NCBI RefSeq assembly: GCF_016545825.1
Contig: NC_052614.1
Span: forward strand, 24,136,559-24,200,558
DNA from: Eucalyptus grandis
Taxonomy: Eukaryota; Streptophyta; Magnoliopsida; Myrtales; Myrtaceae
Direction of reading: 5' to 3'
Length of the DNA: 64,000 nucleotides
Part shown: positions 1 through 10,834 of the stretch, piece by piece
How positions within the stretch are numbered: position 1 is the stretch's first letter
Layout: every line of letters begins with the position of its first letter
The notes under the pieces: model-generated
Seen by the model: the letters and a program-made list of their open reading frames with translations, nothing else
Told to the model about the DNA's origin: nothing
The model's database searches: none
Made by a program: the position numbers and the translations under genes

Positions 1-1011
1 GTAAAGTGGACACTACTCTTTTTATTAAAAGAGAAAGCAAAATTTTTCTGCTTGTTCAAATATATGTCGATGATATTATCTTTGGATCCTCTAATGAAAG
101 TCTATGCAAGAAATTTAGTCTGCAGGAAGAATTTGAAATGAGCATGATGGGTGACTTAACCTTCTTTCTTGGACTTCAAATAAAACAATTGGAGGAAGGA
201 ACTTTTATTCATCAAGAAAAGTATGCAAATGATCTTGTCAAAAAATTTGGTCTGGACAATTGCAAAAGGCTGACATACCAATGTCAAGTTCCTTGAAGAT
301 AGACAAAGATGAAAAAGGGAAGAAAGTCGATCAAAAGGCATGCAGGAGTATCATCGGATTTCTTCTTTATCTTCTTGCTTCTAGACCACGACATTTTGTT
401 TAGTGTTTGCATCGTGCTGATTTCAATCGATCCAAAAGAATCTCATTTGAATCTTTGCGAAGCGTATTATTAAATATGTTTCATCAACTTCAAGCATCGG
501 TCTTTGGTATCCTAAGAAGGGAGACCTTAATCTTATGGGATATTCAGACGCAGATCTGGCCGGTTGCAGAGTTGATAGAAAAAGCACTTCGGGAACTTGC
601 CAGTTGCTTGGAAGCAGGACGGTGTCTTGGTTTTCAAGGAAACAAAGCACTGTGGCTCTTTCAACAACAGAAGCAGAGTATGTAGCTCTTGGAAGTTGCT
701 GTTCGCAAATTTTATGGATAAAACAACAGCTAAGAGACTTTGGAATTGAAAACTCATGCACGGAGATTAATTGCGACAACACCAGCGCTATCAACCTCAC
801 CAAAAATCCAATTCTCCACTCAAGAGCAAAGCATATAGAGATTCGATATCACTTTATTAGAGACCATGTTCAAAATGGAGATGTTTCAATTCAATTTGTT
901 GACTCAAAGAACCAACTAGCGGATATATTCACAAAGCCTTTGGAGAAAAATCAATTTGAATCTATCCGTTCCAGACTCAACATTTTGAGGTATGAGGAAA
1001 TCAAAGTCTAA
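1..1011 (+). pseudogene. Copia pol remnant: reverse transcriptase end plus RNase H
   Basis: The first 290 bases encode the reverse transcriptase catalytic YVDD motif (frame of about position 60) and the following palm/thumb sequence typical of Ty1/copia. The frame then shifts near 296. A middle stretch (about 290-400) still reads like the RSMIGSLLYL region but hits a stop (TAG) near 400. From 535 the RNase H domain is open to a stop at 1009-1011: GYSDADLAG, the KSTSG region, TTEAEY, and the C-terminal HIEIRYHFIRD and LADIFTKPL motifs are all readable. At least two frame changes and one stop separate the segments, so no functional polyprotein is possible. These are standard copia motifs and the family assignment is secure. 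Confidence 0.9.
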
Positions 1012-1445
1012 AGACTTTCAGACTCAGACATACAAGACTTTATCTGTAAGATAGTCTTGGTACGACCGTCAGACTGTAAGTCTTTCTCTCTCTAATCTTA
1101 TCTTGAAAAGGTACGATCGTCAGACTGTGTTTAAATTGTTGCTATATTTAATCGACGTAATTATTGCATCATTTCATTTTAAAAAAGAAAGTATTTTTGA
1201 AATGGCTATTTTTGCGGAAAAAGACAGTTATTTTGAAAATGCATCTTTTTATTTCCTTTGTGACGGTTCGTTTGTCTCTCTTTTAACCGATCGTGCACTT
1301 GTTGATTCCTTTTCACTTTACTCTCAAAAACCCTAGAAAGCATCGATCCTCCATTCTCGTTTGTCTTCTTTGTTTAATCTTCAAAAAGTTGTCATCTTTC
1401 TTGGGAAAGTCAAGCAAGGAATCTTCCAAAAATTGAGAAAGATGT

Positions 1446-3363
1446 CATCTTCAAGAAAGTCTTCGAGAATCACAAGCAGGGGACCACGGTGAATGAGTGA
1501 GGGGCCTACGCACTTCGATCTTCTGAAGAAGAAGTGTCTCCGAAACAGCAACCGAGCCCACAACATTCTCGGCAGCGTCATTCTCCTCCATCTAGTCCTC
1601 AAGATGTTGATCATCAACAAAGGAAGAAATCATCGAGGATGCAGACCCTGTAAGAGTTCAAAAACCCGCTTATATTTACAAGCTATATTGTGCCTTAAAA
1701 TGAACTCGTACTCCTTTGAACTATGTTGATGATTTTCTTAAAGACAAAGGATATAAGAACGAATATATATTTCTGCGAAAAATGGAAAGTTTGGGAATTG
1801 CTCGTAAAGGGGTGGCTGAGGAAACCCTTGAGAATATCCCAAGTGATCCTCGTGACTGGGGCCGAATCTTGTAGATGGGAATGATGATGACAAATTGTAC
1901 AGCCAATTTCAACCGAAAGTTCAGTTATCTTCAACTTGAAAAGTTCTGCTCTGACACTACAGAGGCCTATGCTGGATTAACTGCATATTTCTATTCAAAT
2001 CTTAGCTTTTTAGATGCGAATAGATTCTCTTTCAGCGTTAAAGACTAAGACTATGTTGTGGATATGAATATCTTTGGCGAGATGTGTTAGGAGTTGAAAG
2101 AGGAAGATATCAACCAATCAAAGTTTCCATTGCTCGGGCTACACTGGAACTGGTGAAGGACAGGAGAACAGAGGAGAAGATCGCCTACTTAAGGATGAGT
2201 GCATTCAACATCTTGCTTCACAAGATTGTGATCAATTGCCTCCGACCGAAATCAACTTCCAAGACCGATGTTTCAAGTTCGAGGCAAAGGCGATGTATGC
2301 CATCCTCTTTGGGAAAAGTTTTCTCTCCCTCACACTTTGTTATGTTTCACATGTATAGAGCAATGATGAAGGACAGAGGTCAACTCCCTTACCCAAGCCT
2401 TGTTACGAAGTTATTCAGACATTTGAATATTCAGCCTCCGCAAATCTTTTGTGTTCGACCATGCGATCATATGGTGGTAGGACTGAAAATGGTGACCAAA
2501 ATGCGTATGAAGGAACTGAGAAAGGAGTTGGAAAAATTCAAGGAAAAGACTCATGCCAAAACTCATAAAATCTCTTCTGCAGCAAAAAGAAAAGGAAAGG
2601 AGCCCATGGTTGCTCCATCCAAGAGAAGAAGAGCTCTCCTCGTTGAGGATGAAGATGATGAGGAAGACATCACCATCTCTGCAATGGCTTTGAAGAATTT
2701 AAGTCGTCTGTTCCACGAAAGAATCGAACAAATGATGAAAGAAGCGAGAGGAGAAGGATGCGAGAGGAGAAGGAAGAAGAAGAAAGAGAAGCTGAAAAAG
2801 AAGTAGAGGAGAAAAGACATGAAGAAGAAAGAAAAGAAGAAGGAGAACCTGAGGAACTCTCTTCTCCACCTGTAGGCATGGAAACAGGGGGAGATCAAGA
2901 GCAAGGAGGGAAGTCTTCATATCGATGCAAGTGAATGAGTCGGTCGCTCACTGCGGCACCCGAGAGGATGTTTATGCCTCTCAGTTTCCAGAAGAAGGTC
3001 ATGAAGTTTCATCGCCAAACCTGCGAGATTATGCTGATCTACCATCGTCTGCATTTACTCCATCAGATCGGGTCGATGCAAGTACTCAGACTGATAATGC
3101 AGCAGATTTTCGCAGAATCATGGATATTCTCTTGGAGATGCGAGGTCAAATTTATGCCTTGGGATACGAGGTTCAAAACTTGCAGAATGCGGGTCAAGTT
3201 TCTTCATGTTCATTGAATGATAAGATCCAAGCCCTCTCTGTTCAGATTCAGGCCAATGCCAAGGGTGAGGAGATTGCACAACTGAAGGAAGACTTGAAAA
3301 GGCTGGAAGGCATCGTTCAGTCTATGGAAGATTTCCAGCTTGTCCGCGTTCCCAAGCAATCTT
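1446..3363 (+). pseudogene. Envelope-position (ORF3-like) remnant of the Sirevirus-like element
   Basis: Between pol and the polypurine tracts lies about 1.9 kb of decayed coding sequence scattered over all three plus frames. The readable pieces are a Ser/Arg-rich start (about 1446-1620), a middle with aromatic-rich stretches (about 1660-2060 and 2084-2520), and a highly charged Lys/Glu-rich stretch (2500-2860). The C-terminal segment, open from 2925 to a stop at 3363-3365, has heptad-like Leu/Ile spacing that predicts a coiled coil. Position, size and coiled-coil end match the third ORF that some Sireviruses carry after pol. I do not see a signal peptide or a clear membrane anchor, so calling it a true envelope gene would be unsupported. 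The many frame changes make it non-functional. Confidence 0.55.
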
Positions 3364-3391
3364 GACTTCATCTCAACCTTTTAATGCTGAC

Positions 3392-3404
3392 AAAAAGGGG
3401 GAGA
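3392..3404 (+). other. Upstream polypurine tract copy
   Basis: The 13-base tract AAAAAGGGGGAGA here is identical to the one directly before the 3' LTR. Repeated polypurine tracts between the last ORF and the LTR are a described feature of Sireviruses. Confidence 0.7.
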
Positions 3405-3714
3405 GATGCAAGATTTGATCAAACTTTCAATCGTTAAACTTTTAATCGTGTGGACTGTTTGTTGGATTGTTTTGTTTGACTTTGACTTTATGTCTTGATG
3501 AGAACTGAACTAGACTTGGACTTGACTGCTTCTATTAACTACTATTGATATCTTATGGATGGCTTTATCGTATGCTAAACTAACCTATTTTCTGTGGTTG
3601 CAGATTCTAGTGTTATTCATTTGGCCATTTATCTCTATAAGATATGCATATGTGTTTGAGAAATGTTTTGCAAGTCAAAGTTATCCAAATCTGCAGAAAA
3701 GTTTTGTTACCATC

Positions 3715-3727
3715 AAAAAGGGGGAGA
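3715..3727 (+). other. Polypurine tract priming plus-strand synthesis of the 3' LTR
   Basis: AAAAAGGGGGAGA ends one base before the TG that opens the LTR at 3729. This is the expected place and composition for a functional polypurine tract. Confidence 0.85.
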
Positions 3728-3728
3728 T

Positions 3729-4657
3729 TGTTGGAGAAATCTTCTTGAAGTGTTTTGAAGCTGACAAAACGTTTCCATTAGTCTAGTCGAAGGCTTGCGG
3801 ACTCGCTATTTAAAGTCTCGAAGACCTCCAGGACAGCCGGACTCAAGACTCAAAGTCTATCCTCATTTGAGTCTCTAATCCGTTGAAGAAAGGTTATCCG
3901 AACTGGATGTTTCGTCAAGGATTTAATCTTATCAACTGGAGAAGATCTCGTGGCTGGAAAAGACATAACGGAGTCCTTTGATTGATCGAAGATTGACTCG
4001 ATAATTGAAGATCCGGTGATTGTCTAAATATTATTGGAAGGTTCTACTTATGGAAATCGAGATCCTGATTGTATGGGCGAACATGATTGATGGGCTATCG
4101 ACACGTTCCTTTAATAGCTCGGATAATCTTCCTAATTGATTCCGTCCAACTGGTAGATTGGAGGAATTCCTTTGGTAAGTGCCAATGGGTATGATGGCAT
4201 AAAGGAGTATATAAGGAAGACGTTCTAAGTTGTTGAGGTGTGCGCGATAGAAGAATTCCAAAGTCTGAAGCTCCTTTTTGTTTAGACAATTTCTTTGAGC
4301 GAATACTTGTATACAAAAGAGAGTCTATATTTGTGAGAAATCTTGAGGAGGTGTGGTAGAACATCTACACTGTGGAATCAAGTCAAAGCTGTGCTGTAAC
4401 TTCTCTTTTGTTCATAAGTGAAATCCAGCCGGTGGGCTGTCAGTGCGGAAGAGTGGACGTAGGCTTGGAATAAGCCGAACCACTATAAACCCTGTGTTCA
4501 ATTTTCTCTTCCTTACTCTCTTTACCTTGATCGTATTTCATTTTGTTAATCAAGAGAGAATTTCCTTGCTATCGTTTACCAAGAATCGATTCCATATCTC
4601 GATAAATTGTTTGTGCACCTATTCACCCCCCTCTAGGTGCTTATACTAGCTATCTCA
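3729..4657 (+). mobile_element. 3' LTR of the Sirevirus-like element
   Basis: The LTR opens with TGTTGGAGAAAT right after the polypurine tract and is taken to end with CA at 4656-4657, giving about 929 bp. A TATA box (TATATAAG, 4208-4215) sits in the middle, as expected for the U3 promoter. A pyrimidine-rich run with a C tract (4624-4634) near the right end is typical of copia LTR termini. The LTR promoter would point into the KCS remnant. The 5' LTR needed to prove both ends and find the target-site duplication lies outside the window. Confidence 0.75.
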
Positions 4658-5509
4658 CCTCCGAACCCCTGTATAGCAGAAGCAAGAAAGGAGGCCGAGA
4701 TGGTAATATTTGGCACTCTTGATAAACTGCTTGAGAAGACATCTTCGAAACCAAAAGACATTGGGATCCTCATTGTCAATCGTAGCTTGTTCAACCCAAC
4801 CCCATCTCTATCTGCAATGGTCATCGATCATTACAAGTTGACAGGGAATATCATCAGCTATAAGCTCAGTGGAATGCCGCGCTGGTTTGATTTCGATTGA
4901 CCTGGCCAAGGACCTCCTCCAAGTGTATCCAAATTCTTATGCCTTGGTCATTAGCATGGAGAACATAACTCTAAACTGGTACTTTGGAAATGAGAGATCA
5001 ATGCTCATGTCGAATTGCTTATTCAGGATGGGAGGAGCTACAATTTTGCTATCCAACAAAACATCCGACTGCTGGCGCTCCAGGTACAAATTGGTGCACA
5101 CGTTTCGGACCCACAAAGGCGCAGATGATAAGTGCTTCTCTTGTGTAACTCAAAAGGAGGATCCTACGGAAAAGATCGGAGTTTTCTCTATCCAAAGATT
5201 TGACCAGTGGTGCTCGATGAACTAAAGAATCTGCAGCTTTCAGATTGGCACATGGAACCTTTGAGAATGACCCTTAACCGGTTCAGCAACACATCGAGTA
5301 GCTCTCTTTGGTATGAACTCCCTTACAAGGAAGCCAAAGGAAGGATCAAGAAAGGGGAAAGGACATGGCAGATAGCTTTTGGTTTGGGATTCGAGTGCAA
5401 CAGTGCTGTTTGGAAGTCTTCGCATCGTGAATCCCACAAAGAGAAGAATCCATGGATGGACGAGATCTATAAGTTTCCATTGGAAGTCCCGAAGGTCTCG
5501 GCCATCTAG
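4658..5509 (+). pseudogene. 3-ketoacyl-CoA synthase (KCS) remnant, truncated by the retrotransposon
   Basis: KCS enzymes condense malonyl-CoA with long acyl-CoAs at the ER membrane, the first step of very-long-chain fatty acid and wax synthesis. The readable sequence starts at the PPNPC motif, about a third of the way into a normal KCS of about 500 aa. It continues through [23 protein letters not shown] and [16 protein letters not shown] to the C-terminal [16 protein letters not shown] and [10 protein letters not shown] motifs, ending at a TAG at 5507-5509. The N-terminal membrane segments are missing, cut off by the element. A frame shift at about 4875 falls next to the catalytic cysteine. 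Near 5190 the SLSKDL motif jumps straight to VLDEL, losing roughly 75-80 residues including the HAGG histidine region. The gene is dead; family identity is secure, the paralogue is not. Confidence 0.9.
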
Positions 5510-5849
5510 AGTTCAAAGGTAACTTGATTAGTGTCTAGCCTAGTGGAAGTTTGCTAATTTCAATAGTTAACTTGGAAAGCTTTTGAGATGCAATTCCTTT
5601 AGCTTGATATTAAAGAGAGGGAAGTAGATTATTGAACCCTCTGTATATTGGATGTTACAGCTAGAGCTGAACTCTGGGGAAATGTATGGTGGCTTAGGAG
5701 TTTGATTCCAATATCCATAGTTCATCATTCCCTTTTAGCATCTCTTACCAATCAGTATTTTGAGCCCTCTTTGGAGTCCTGAACGTTTGACTGATCTCTA
5801 AGGCATGAAATGTTTCCTCTTCTATTTATCTAATTGTCTTAAACTAATT
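5510..5849. other. Intergenic sequence downstream of the KCS remnant
   Basis: No coding signal is visible. It probably includes the former KCS 3' UTR. Confidence 0.5.
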
Positions 5850-6545
5850 AGCACCGACACTGATACACGACATGATATATCGACACGTCATTTCTCAAAA
5901 AATAGAAAATTCCGACACGTTGAGACAATGTTATATTTATATATATGTGTGTGTGTGTGTATATGATGAATTATTATTTTAATGATTATTTCAATCAAAT
6001 TGATTTGATTTAAATTTACAAATAAATAAATATAAAAAAAGAGCATAGAATGAACTTACATTAAAAGCATTAATCAACCATTTGTTGATATTATTCATTG
6101 TTTCAATTTGACAGATTCAACTACATTCTATTTCAATAATCCATAAAACTTGAAGGTGGCAACAAAAAAAAAAAAAAAAAAAAAAAAAGCAATATATGTT
6201 CCACTAATAAATTTAACATTTAACAATAAGTAAAAAAAAAATCCACGTTTCACCATGAAATATAAAATAAAATAAAAAAATCTTTCTTTCCCCTTTATTA
6301 TTATTTTTATATTTTTTTTTACATATTTATATTTTGACTCCACATTTATTGAAAGTTTTTAAAATTGACCAATGCGTGTTGAAATCGCATGTCAGAAATT
6401 TCAAACTTGTGTGTCAGGAGACTTGATTATGTGTTGGATTTTCCGAAATCCTATTGACCACATGTCGGAATGTGTCGGATTTTCCGACACCTACTAGCCG
6501 TGTGTTAATTTATGTTAAAGTGTCGGACATGACACGAAGGCTCTC
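5850..6545. repeat. Possible small inverted-repeat element with CCGACAC motifs
   Basis: The left edge carries several copies of a (C)CGACAC motif in one orientation and the right edge (6370-6535) carries the complementary GTGTCGG in the other, which gives imperfect terminal inverted repeats. The interior is AT-rich with a GT microsatellite (5945-5962) and a 24-base A run (6165-6188). No transposase is present. The ends and class are uncertain. Confidence 0.4.
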
Positions 6546-7618
6546 AAAAAATGTTGTTGCTTCCTAAATTTGAAACTAGTTGGTCACCAGTAAGTGTCTT
6601 AAACCATCCATATGCATTTCTACTTGCGAGAGCTCATTTGCATCGGAAGAAGCATATATTGAAAACGACTAGATTCAACTCATCACTACCTAAATCAACC
6701 AATTCTCAAGGGAGATTTTGCGGAACGAGAGGTAAAATACTCACTAACCTTAGCCACCTTCAAATGAAACATCGATTAGTGGTCCCACTTTTCTGGGCAT
6801 TTTACTAGCTTCTGTTGCGTAGTGTGATCTCTGCGTTTGTCCGCGTTCGACGTGATCGTAGATGCTCACCAGAAATTCTCCTTCTCACATAGATTTCATC
6901 TGTTTGGAATACACAGGAATGCGAAAGGTGGGAGCAAATATTCGGGAAACCTTTCTAGAAGAAGAATTCGATCCCTAGGCTATTTTTGACCAGCGGAGAG
7001 GTGTCAATTGTCAGGCGGATTCTCATTTTACTGTTCTTTTCCATGGAGATGGAGAATTTAACTTAGGATTTGATATTGAGCGTTGACTCGTTAAATGGCG
7101 GCTTCACAATCCTGGAACCCGAATCTTCACCGCTGAATGTATAATCCCAGTCCTTTACGATAGGTTTTTATGGGTGCGAACGCGCCTATTATGTGCCGAA
7201 TCAAGGTAAAGGGTGACGAGCTTTTCTAAATGTTGTGGCCAAGAAAGGTCAAGAGGATTCCAAAAAGACGTTATTCCTCATCTGAATTTTTTTTCTTTTT
7301 GTGCATAAACGGGATTCGGGCCTATTTCGCCCTCCACTAGAATTTTCGCTTGATGGTGACAACGAAGCACCCATTGCCCACACCAGCCTCGCGAGGTGCA
7401 AGTAGAGAAGTCCGAGACCGGCGATATACCTTAAGTCAGGGTTTCTGATCGGTCGACTATGGGATTGGACATAGGGCTTTCATTTGTAGCAGTGGTCAAG
7501 CTCAGACACAAGCTCATCGACCACCAGAGCAAAATTTTCATGGAGACATCACGATTGTAAAAGGATATCGGAATTCTTTAACCTTGGAATACTTGATTTA
7601 TCCATAAAATTCAATTTT
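6546..7618. other. Unassigned intergenic sequence
   Basis: There are short open frames on both strands but none has recognisable motifs or splice structure. Base composition is closer to genic than the flanks around 6900-7560, so an old degraded insert is possible. Confidence 0.4.
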
Positions 7619-7851
7619 AGGATGTGTTTATTTCAGGGAACACTTTCACGATAAAGGAAAATGTTTTTTGAGAAATCATTTTCTAGGAATATATTTTACT
7701 TTTTTCAAGTTGGGGAATTCATTTTCCTAACTTTAAGCATTTTCTTTTAGCATAAATGGTTGTCCATTGGCATATTATTTTCAACAAACCGGATGTGTTA
7801 AAGTCCAAAAATAAACATGCAAAAATTCTCACTCAAACAAACATGCCCTAA
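7619..7851. repeat. Short MITE-like inverted repeat
   Basis: The left end (GGATGTGTTTATTTC) and the reverse complement of the right end (GGGCATGTTTGTTTG) resemble each other, and the interior is rich in GGAAAAT/ATTTTCC palindromes. This is the general form of PIF/Harbinger or hAT MITEs. No clean target-site duplication was found. Confidence 0.45.
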
Positions 7852-7879
7852 TAGATACGTTCCCTCCTCCTTTTTTTCT

Positions 7880-8905
7880 GGGAAAAGTACCAAAAAATAT
7901 TAAACTTGTTATATTGATAATGATTCAATCTTAAACATTTCAAATAGACCAATTTAGTCATGAACTTTTTTATAGTGGTACTTAATTAGTTTATCCGGCC
8001 AATTTAATTCGAAATTAGCTTACATGGACATTATATGTGGCGTGAGCAGTGCTGACATTAACATTTTTAATAATATTTTAATAATTACATAATTCTTTAA
8101 AATAATTTTTTGATTTCTTTTTTATTTTTTCTCCTTTCCCTTTTCATTTTGGCGATAGCTAGTCACTGACCACCAGCCATAGGCCATGGTTGGCAAGGGC
8201 AACTCTCACCCAAGCAAGGGCAACCCTTGTTGATCATAGGCAAGGTTGGCCTTGCTGGGTCGCACTTGAGCAAGGTTAAGCGGCAACAAGCCTCCCTTTG
8301 CTAGATCTTGTGAGGCCGATCCTTGCCCAAGCCAAGGCAACCTCACCAAATTTGGCGAGGGGGGCCAGGCTGATGCTTACTTTTGCCAAGGCATGGCTTA
8401 GCAAGGTTGACCCTCGCTTGTGGCCAATGAGGGTTGGCCTCACTTAGACCTTGTTGAGTTGCGCCTAAGCGAGGGCAAGTGTCAGTGAGGCCAACCCTAC
8501 CTAGACTAGGGCAACCTCGCCAAATCTGGTGAGGGGGGCTATACCTACACTTATTTTCGCCTAGGTGTGACCTAGCGAGGCTAACCCTCACTTGTGGTCA
8601 ACAAGGGCAACCCTTGCCTAGGTGAAGGGTGAAGCCAGCTCTTGCTAGCCATGGCCTATGGCCAATGGCTAGCGACTGACTACAAGCAAAAAGAAAATGG
8701 AAAGGAAAACATTATTAAAATATTATTAAAAATATCTATGTCAACACTAATTGTACTATGTAAAACCGTTGGCATCCACTTTAGCAATTTCCATCCTAAA
8801 TTGATACAAATTTAATACTAATATGAAAGTGACTTGATCCAATTAAAGGTTCATGATGGAATTGGTACAAATCTAATATATTTAGGACTATTTGATACTT
8901 CTCCC
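7880..8905. mobile_element. Long-TIR MITE of the GGGAAAAGTAYCAAA family, GC-rich core
   Basis: The two ends are inverted copies of each other for several hundred bases: both read as a degenerate GGGA(A/G)AAGTA(C/T)CAAA followed by AT-rich sequence, and the pairing continues to the CCATAGGCCATGG motif inside (about 8180 and 8655). Between the AT-rich arms lies a GC-rich core (8150-8690) made of degenerate GGCAAGG/CCTTGCC units. There is no transposase. The arms and core design recur at 19616-20472, 36396-38460 and 42292-42985. Confidence 0.75.
8335..8625. repeat. Direct repeat, about 174-bp period, in the MITE core
   Basis: The stretch beginning CCTCACCAAATTTGGCGAGG at 8341 recurs with a few changes at 8515, and the similarity runs on through the TTGTGGCCAA region. 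The offset is 174 bases. Confidence 0.75.
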
Positions 8906-9082
8906 CCTCCCTTTTTCCTTTGCATATTTTCAAATATTTTTTCACCTTCCTTAGCCAAAAGTTATATTACTAATATGAAGGCTTTAGTTTCTATATGAGC
9001 ACTTAAGTTATGAATAAAGGCCTAATTAGGGACATCGACTTTAATACCAATGTAATAAATCATATAGCTAGTAACTATGGGC

Positions 9083-9560
9083 GCGAATGACAACCACTTT
9101 GTTCTAGAAATTAATTTTTGGCTAGAAATTAATTTTTTTTATTTTTATTCCGTAGACAAATTTCTGAGCAAAAATACACGTTTGATAACAATATAAAATT
9201 TCTACTCTTAAAATAGAAATTTATTTAATAATGACCCGAGCATTGACATTTATGAGCTGGAGCATTGGGTATGGGCACTGGAGGTTCGAGCTTAACTTGG
9301 ATGGACTCGGGTGTGGGTGCCAGTGAGCTAGGTCTGAGCACCAAGGTCCCAAGCTGGCCATGATGGACTTGGGCCTAGCCACCAAGAGACTTGGACCTAA
9401 ACACAGGGACTCGAGAATTAACGTTGAGATTTCCATGCCTAAGCGTAAAGTTTTGAGTTCAAGCGTCAATGCCTAGTTTTGGTAAGAAAGTAATTTCAAT
9501 TTAGTCATTTTCCTAAGTGAACCAAATGCAGGAAAATATTTTTCGCAAAACAAACGAACT
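9083..9560. repeat. Composite repeat: GCGCRAATGACAAC element end and degenerate GGACTYGGGC minisatellite
   Basis: 9083-9240 resembles 43150-43320 closely (a start of the form GCGC(G/A)ATGACAAC, then tracts like ATAAAATTTCTA and AAAATAGAAAT). The segment 9240-9470 is a degenerate tandem array of units around (T)GGACTTGGGC, similar to the reverse-oriented array at 49390-49870. No coding content is supported. Confidence 0.45.
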
Positions 9561-9585
9561 GTTAGAACGCGTTTGTTTCAATCAA

Positions 9586-9836
9586 AATTTCATGATACAT
9601 GCAAATATTCTCCATGGAAATTATCTTCAAGTGAAATTTTTAGCTTTTAATTGTTTGGTGATTAATGAAAAGTAAATTCCTTTTTGCCAAAATTAGAAGT
9701 TGTTTTCCCCATTTAAGACTGTTGTTTTCATTTCATGGAAAACATTTTCAGTAAATCAATTAGTTTTCTGTCATCAAAAGACTGGAAAGTCGAAAACAAT
9801 TTTTTAGAGATGGTTTTCCTTCAAACAAATAGACCC
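9586..9836. repeat. Short MITE-like inverted repeat
   Basis: The left end CGCGTTTGTTTCAATC and the reverse complement of the right end (GGTCTATTTGTTTGAAGG) are related. The interior is rich in GGAAAAT/ATTTTCC. The class is probably PIF/Harbinger or hAT. Confidence 0.45.
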
Positions 9837-10024
9837 TTGCTATTGATATGTGGAATGAACTCAATTATAGGAGCATCATGTACATGCCTTCAGTGCTTGC
9901 GATTCGAGTTATGGTTGGCGGAGTATATTAGAGTGAGTGGTAAGGGAACAAATATATATAATTTCAGCTTGTATCATAATTAATTACAATGTATCTTATC
10001 TTGCTATCGAAGTATACATTATGT

Positions 10025-10044
10025 TACCGACCAAAAAAAAAAGT
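10025..10044 (+). mobile_element. Tail-only poly(A) retro-insertion with 13-bp direct repeats
   Basis: A 20-base insert ending in an A run is flanked by perfect copies of GTATACATTATGT (10012-10024 and 10045-10057). The matching place in unit 3 (near 20775) lacks the A run, so the insertion probably followed the duplication. Confidence 0.6.
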
Positions 10045-10168
10045 GTATACATTATGTCTGTTTGCGTGCGTATAAACTATCCATAGTAGTAAATCTTCAA
10101 CCAGAAGGTATCAATCTGGTCTCGAAAGCCCTACCTTGCTTTGCTTCCATAGTATCATCTTGATCACT

Positions 10169-10820
10169 TCAAACCCTGCGTGTAAATCACACAACAGTTA
10201 CCAAAATTTCTCAAAATTGAGATAAATCTACGGACAAATTGCAAGCAAAATAATGACAAATAGTCCGATCAAAGAACCAGCTACTTACTGTACAAATTCG
10301 ACGTTGACGGATGACGCAGATGGATTTGCAATGGCCTCGAATGCAGTCTTTGACAGGACAATGGTGGCGCGGTCCGACGAGGACCGGGAGACTGCGCTGA
10401 GCGCCCGGTCCACAATCCTGACCTGGACTAACTGGGCCGGGTTGCAGGTCTTTGGCCGGTCGGCACTTATGCACCTGACCCAATATTGCCTCCCGCAAGC
10501 AGCACCGTTGTCCCAAATCCCTTCCCCGGCAGCTGCAAATAGGAAGCTCGAGGGGAACTGCAACGGGTCATACCCGAAGCAAGCGGTCGCTGCGATCATA
10601 TTACCCGTAACATTTCAATGTTTAGACAAACATGATATCATGTTAACACGGCCTGGTGATAGACTGCAAATTAAGAGCCGGTTCGATAGCTTCTATACTT
10701 ACGTGTGTACGGAGGATCGTAGTGACCGGCGGTGCCAACATCTGCATTAGATTGCCGCGACAATAGCATGGCGAGGACGAGAATTGATGAGAGACGGACA
10801 AGTTGTCGCAATTCTGACAT
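10169..10820 (-). CDS. EG45-like domain protein (plant natriuretic peptide type), array unit 1
   Basis: The product is a small secreted protein with an expansin-like double-psi beta-barrel, expected in the apoplast. Related plant natriuretic peptides are linked to water and ion balance and defence; the role of this copy is unknown. Exons on the minus strand are 10820-10703, 10589-10289 and 10175-10169, totalling 426 nt (141 aa). Residues 1-26 form a signal peptide with a Leu/Ile-rich core. The mature part starts near ADVGTAGHYDPPY, crosses the first intron at the YTPTACFGYD junction, and has WDNGAACGRQY, a cysteine pattern of four, and the IVDRALSAV and TAFEAIANP motifs. Both introns are GT-AG. 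The third exon adds one base of a Gln codon, then Val and stop. The start chosen is the first ATG after a conserved 5' UTR acceptor (10835). Exon 2 encodes exactly the same protein as unit 3. Confidence 0.88.
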
Positions 10821-10834
10821 TGTGGAGAGCCAAC

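Larger units (their letters stand above)
1..4657 (+). mobile_element. Sirevirus-like Ty1/copia LTR retrotransposon, 3' part (5' part lies left of the window)
   Basis: The order of parts is reverse transcriptase end, RNase H, a long envelope-position ORF with a coiled-coil end, polypurine tracts, then an LTR starting TGTTGG. That order after pol, together with repeated polypurine tracts, is the known signature of the Sirevirus branch of Ty1/copia. All reading frames are broken by stops and shifts, so the copy is dead. The right edge falls directly against in-frame KCS coding sequence, so the element seems to have landed inside a KCS gene. The 5' LTR, primer-binding site, gag, protease and integrase must lie outside the window. 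The right end is placed at a CA dinucleotide at 4656-4657 and could be off by a few bases. Confidence 0.85.

Noticed and set aside
1493..1729. Independent small gene next to the copia pol remnant
   Set aside because: It lies in the envelope-position region of the retrotransposon and reads as a frame-shifted piece of it.
10253..10750. Long plus-strand open frame opposite EG45 unit 1 (also opposite units 2 and 3)
   Set aside because: It is the antisense shadow of the GC-rich exon 2 and has no domain; the minus strand has signal peptide, domain motifs and splice sites.
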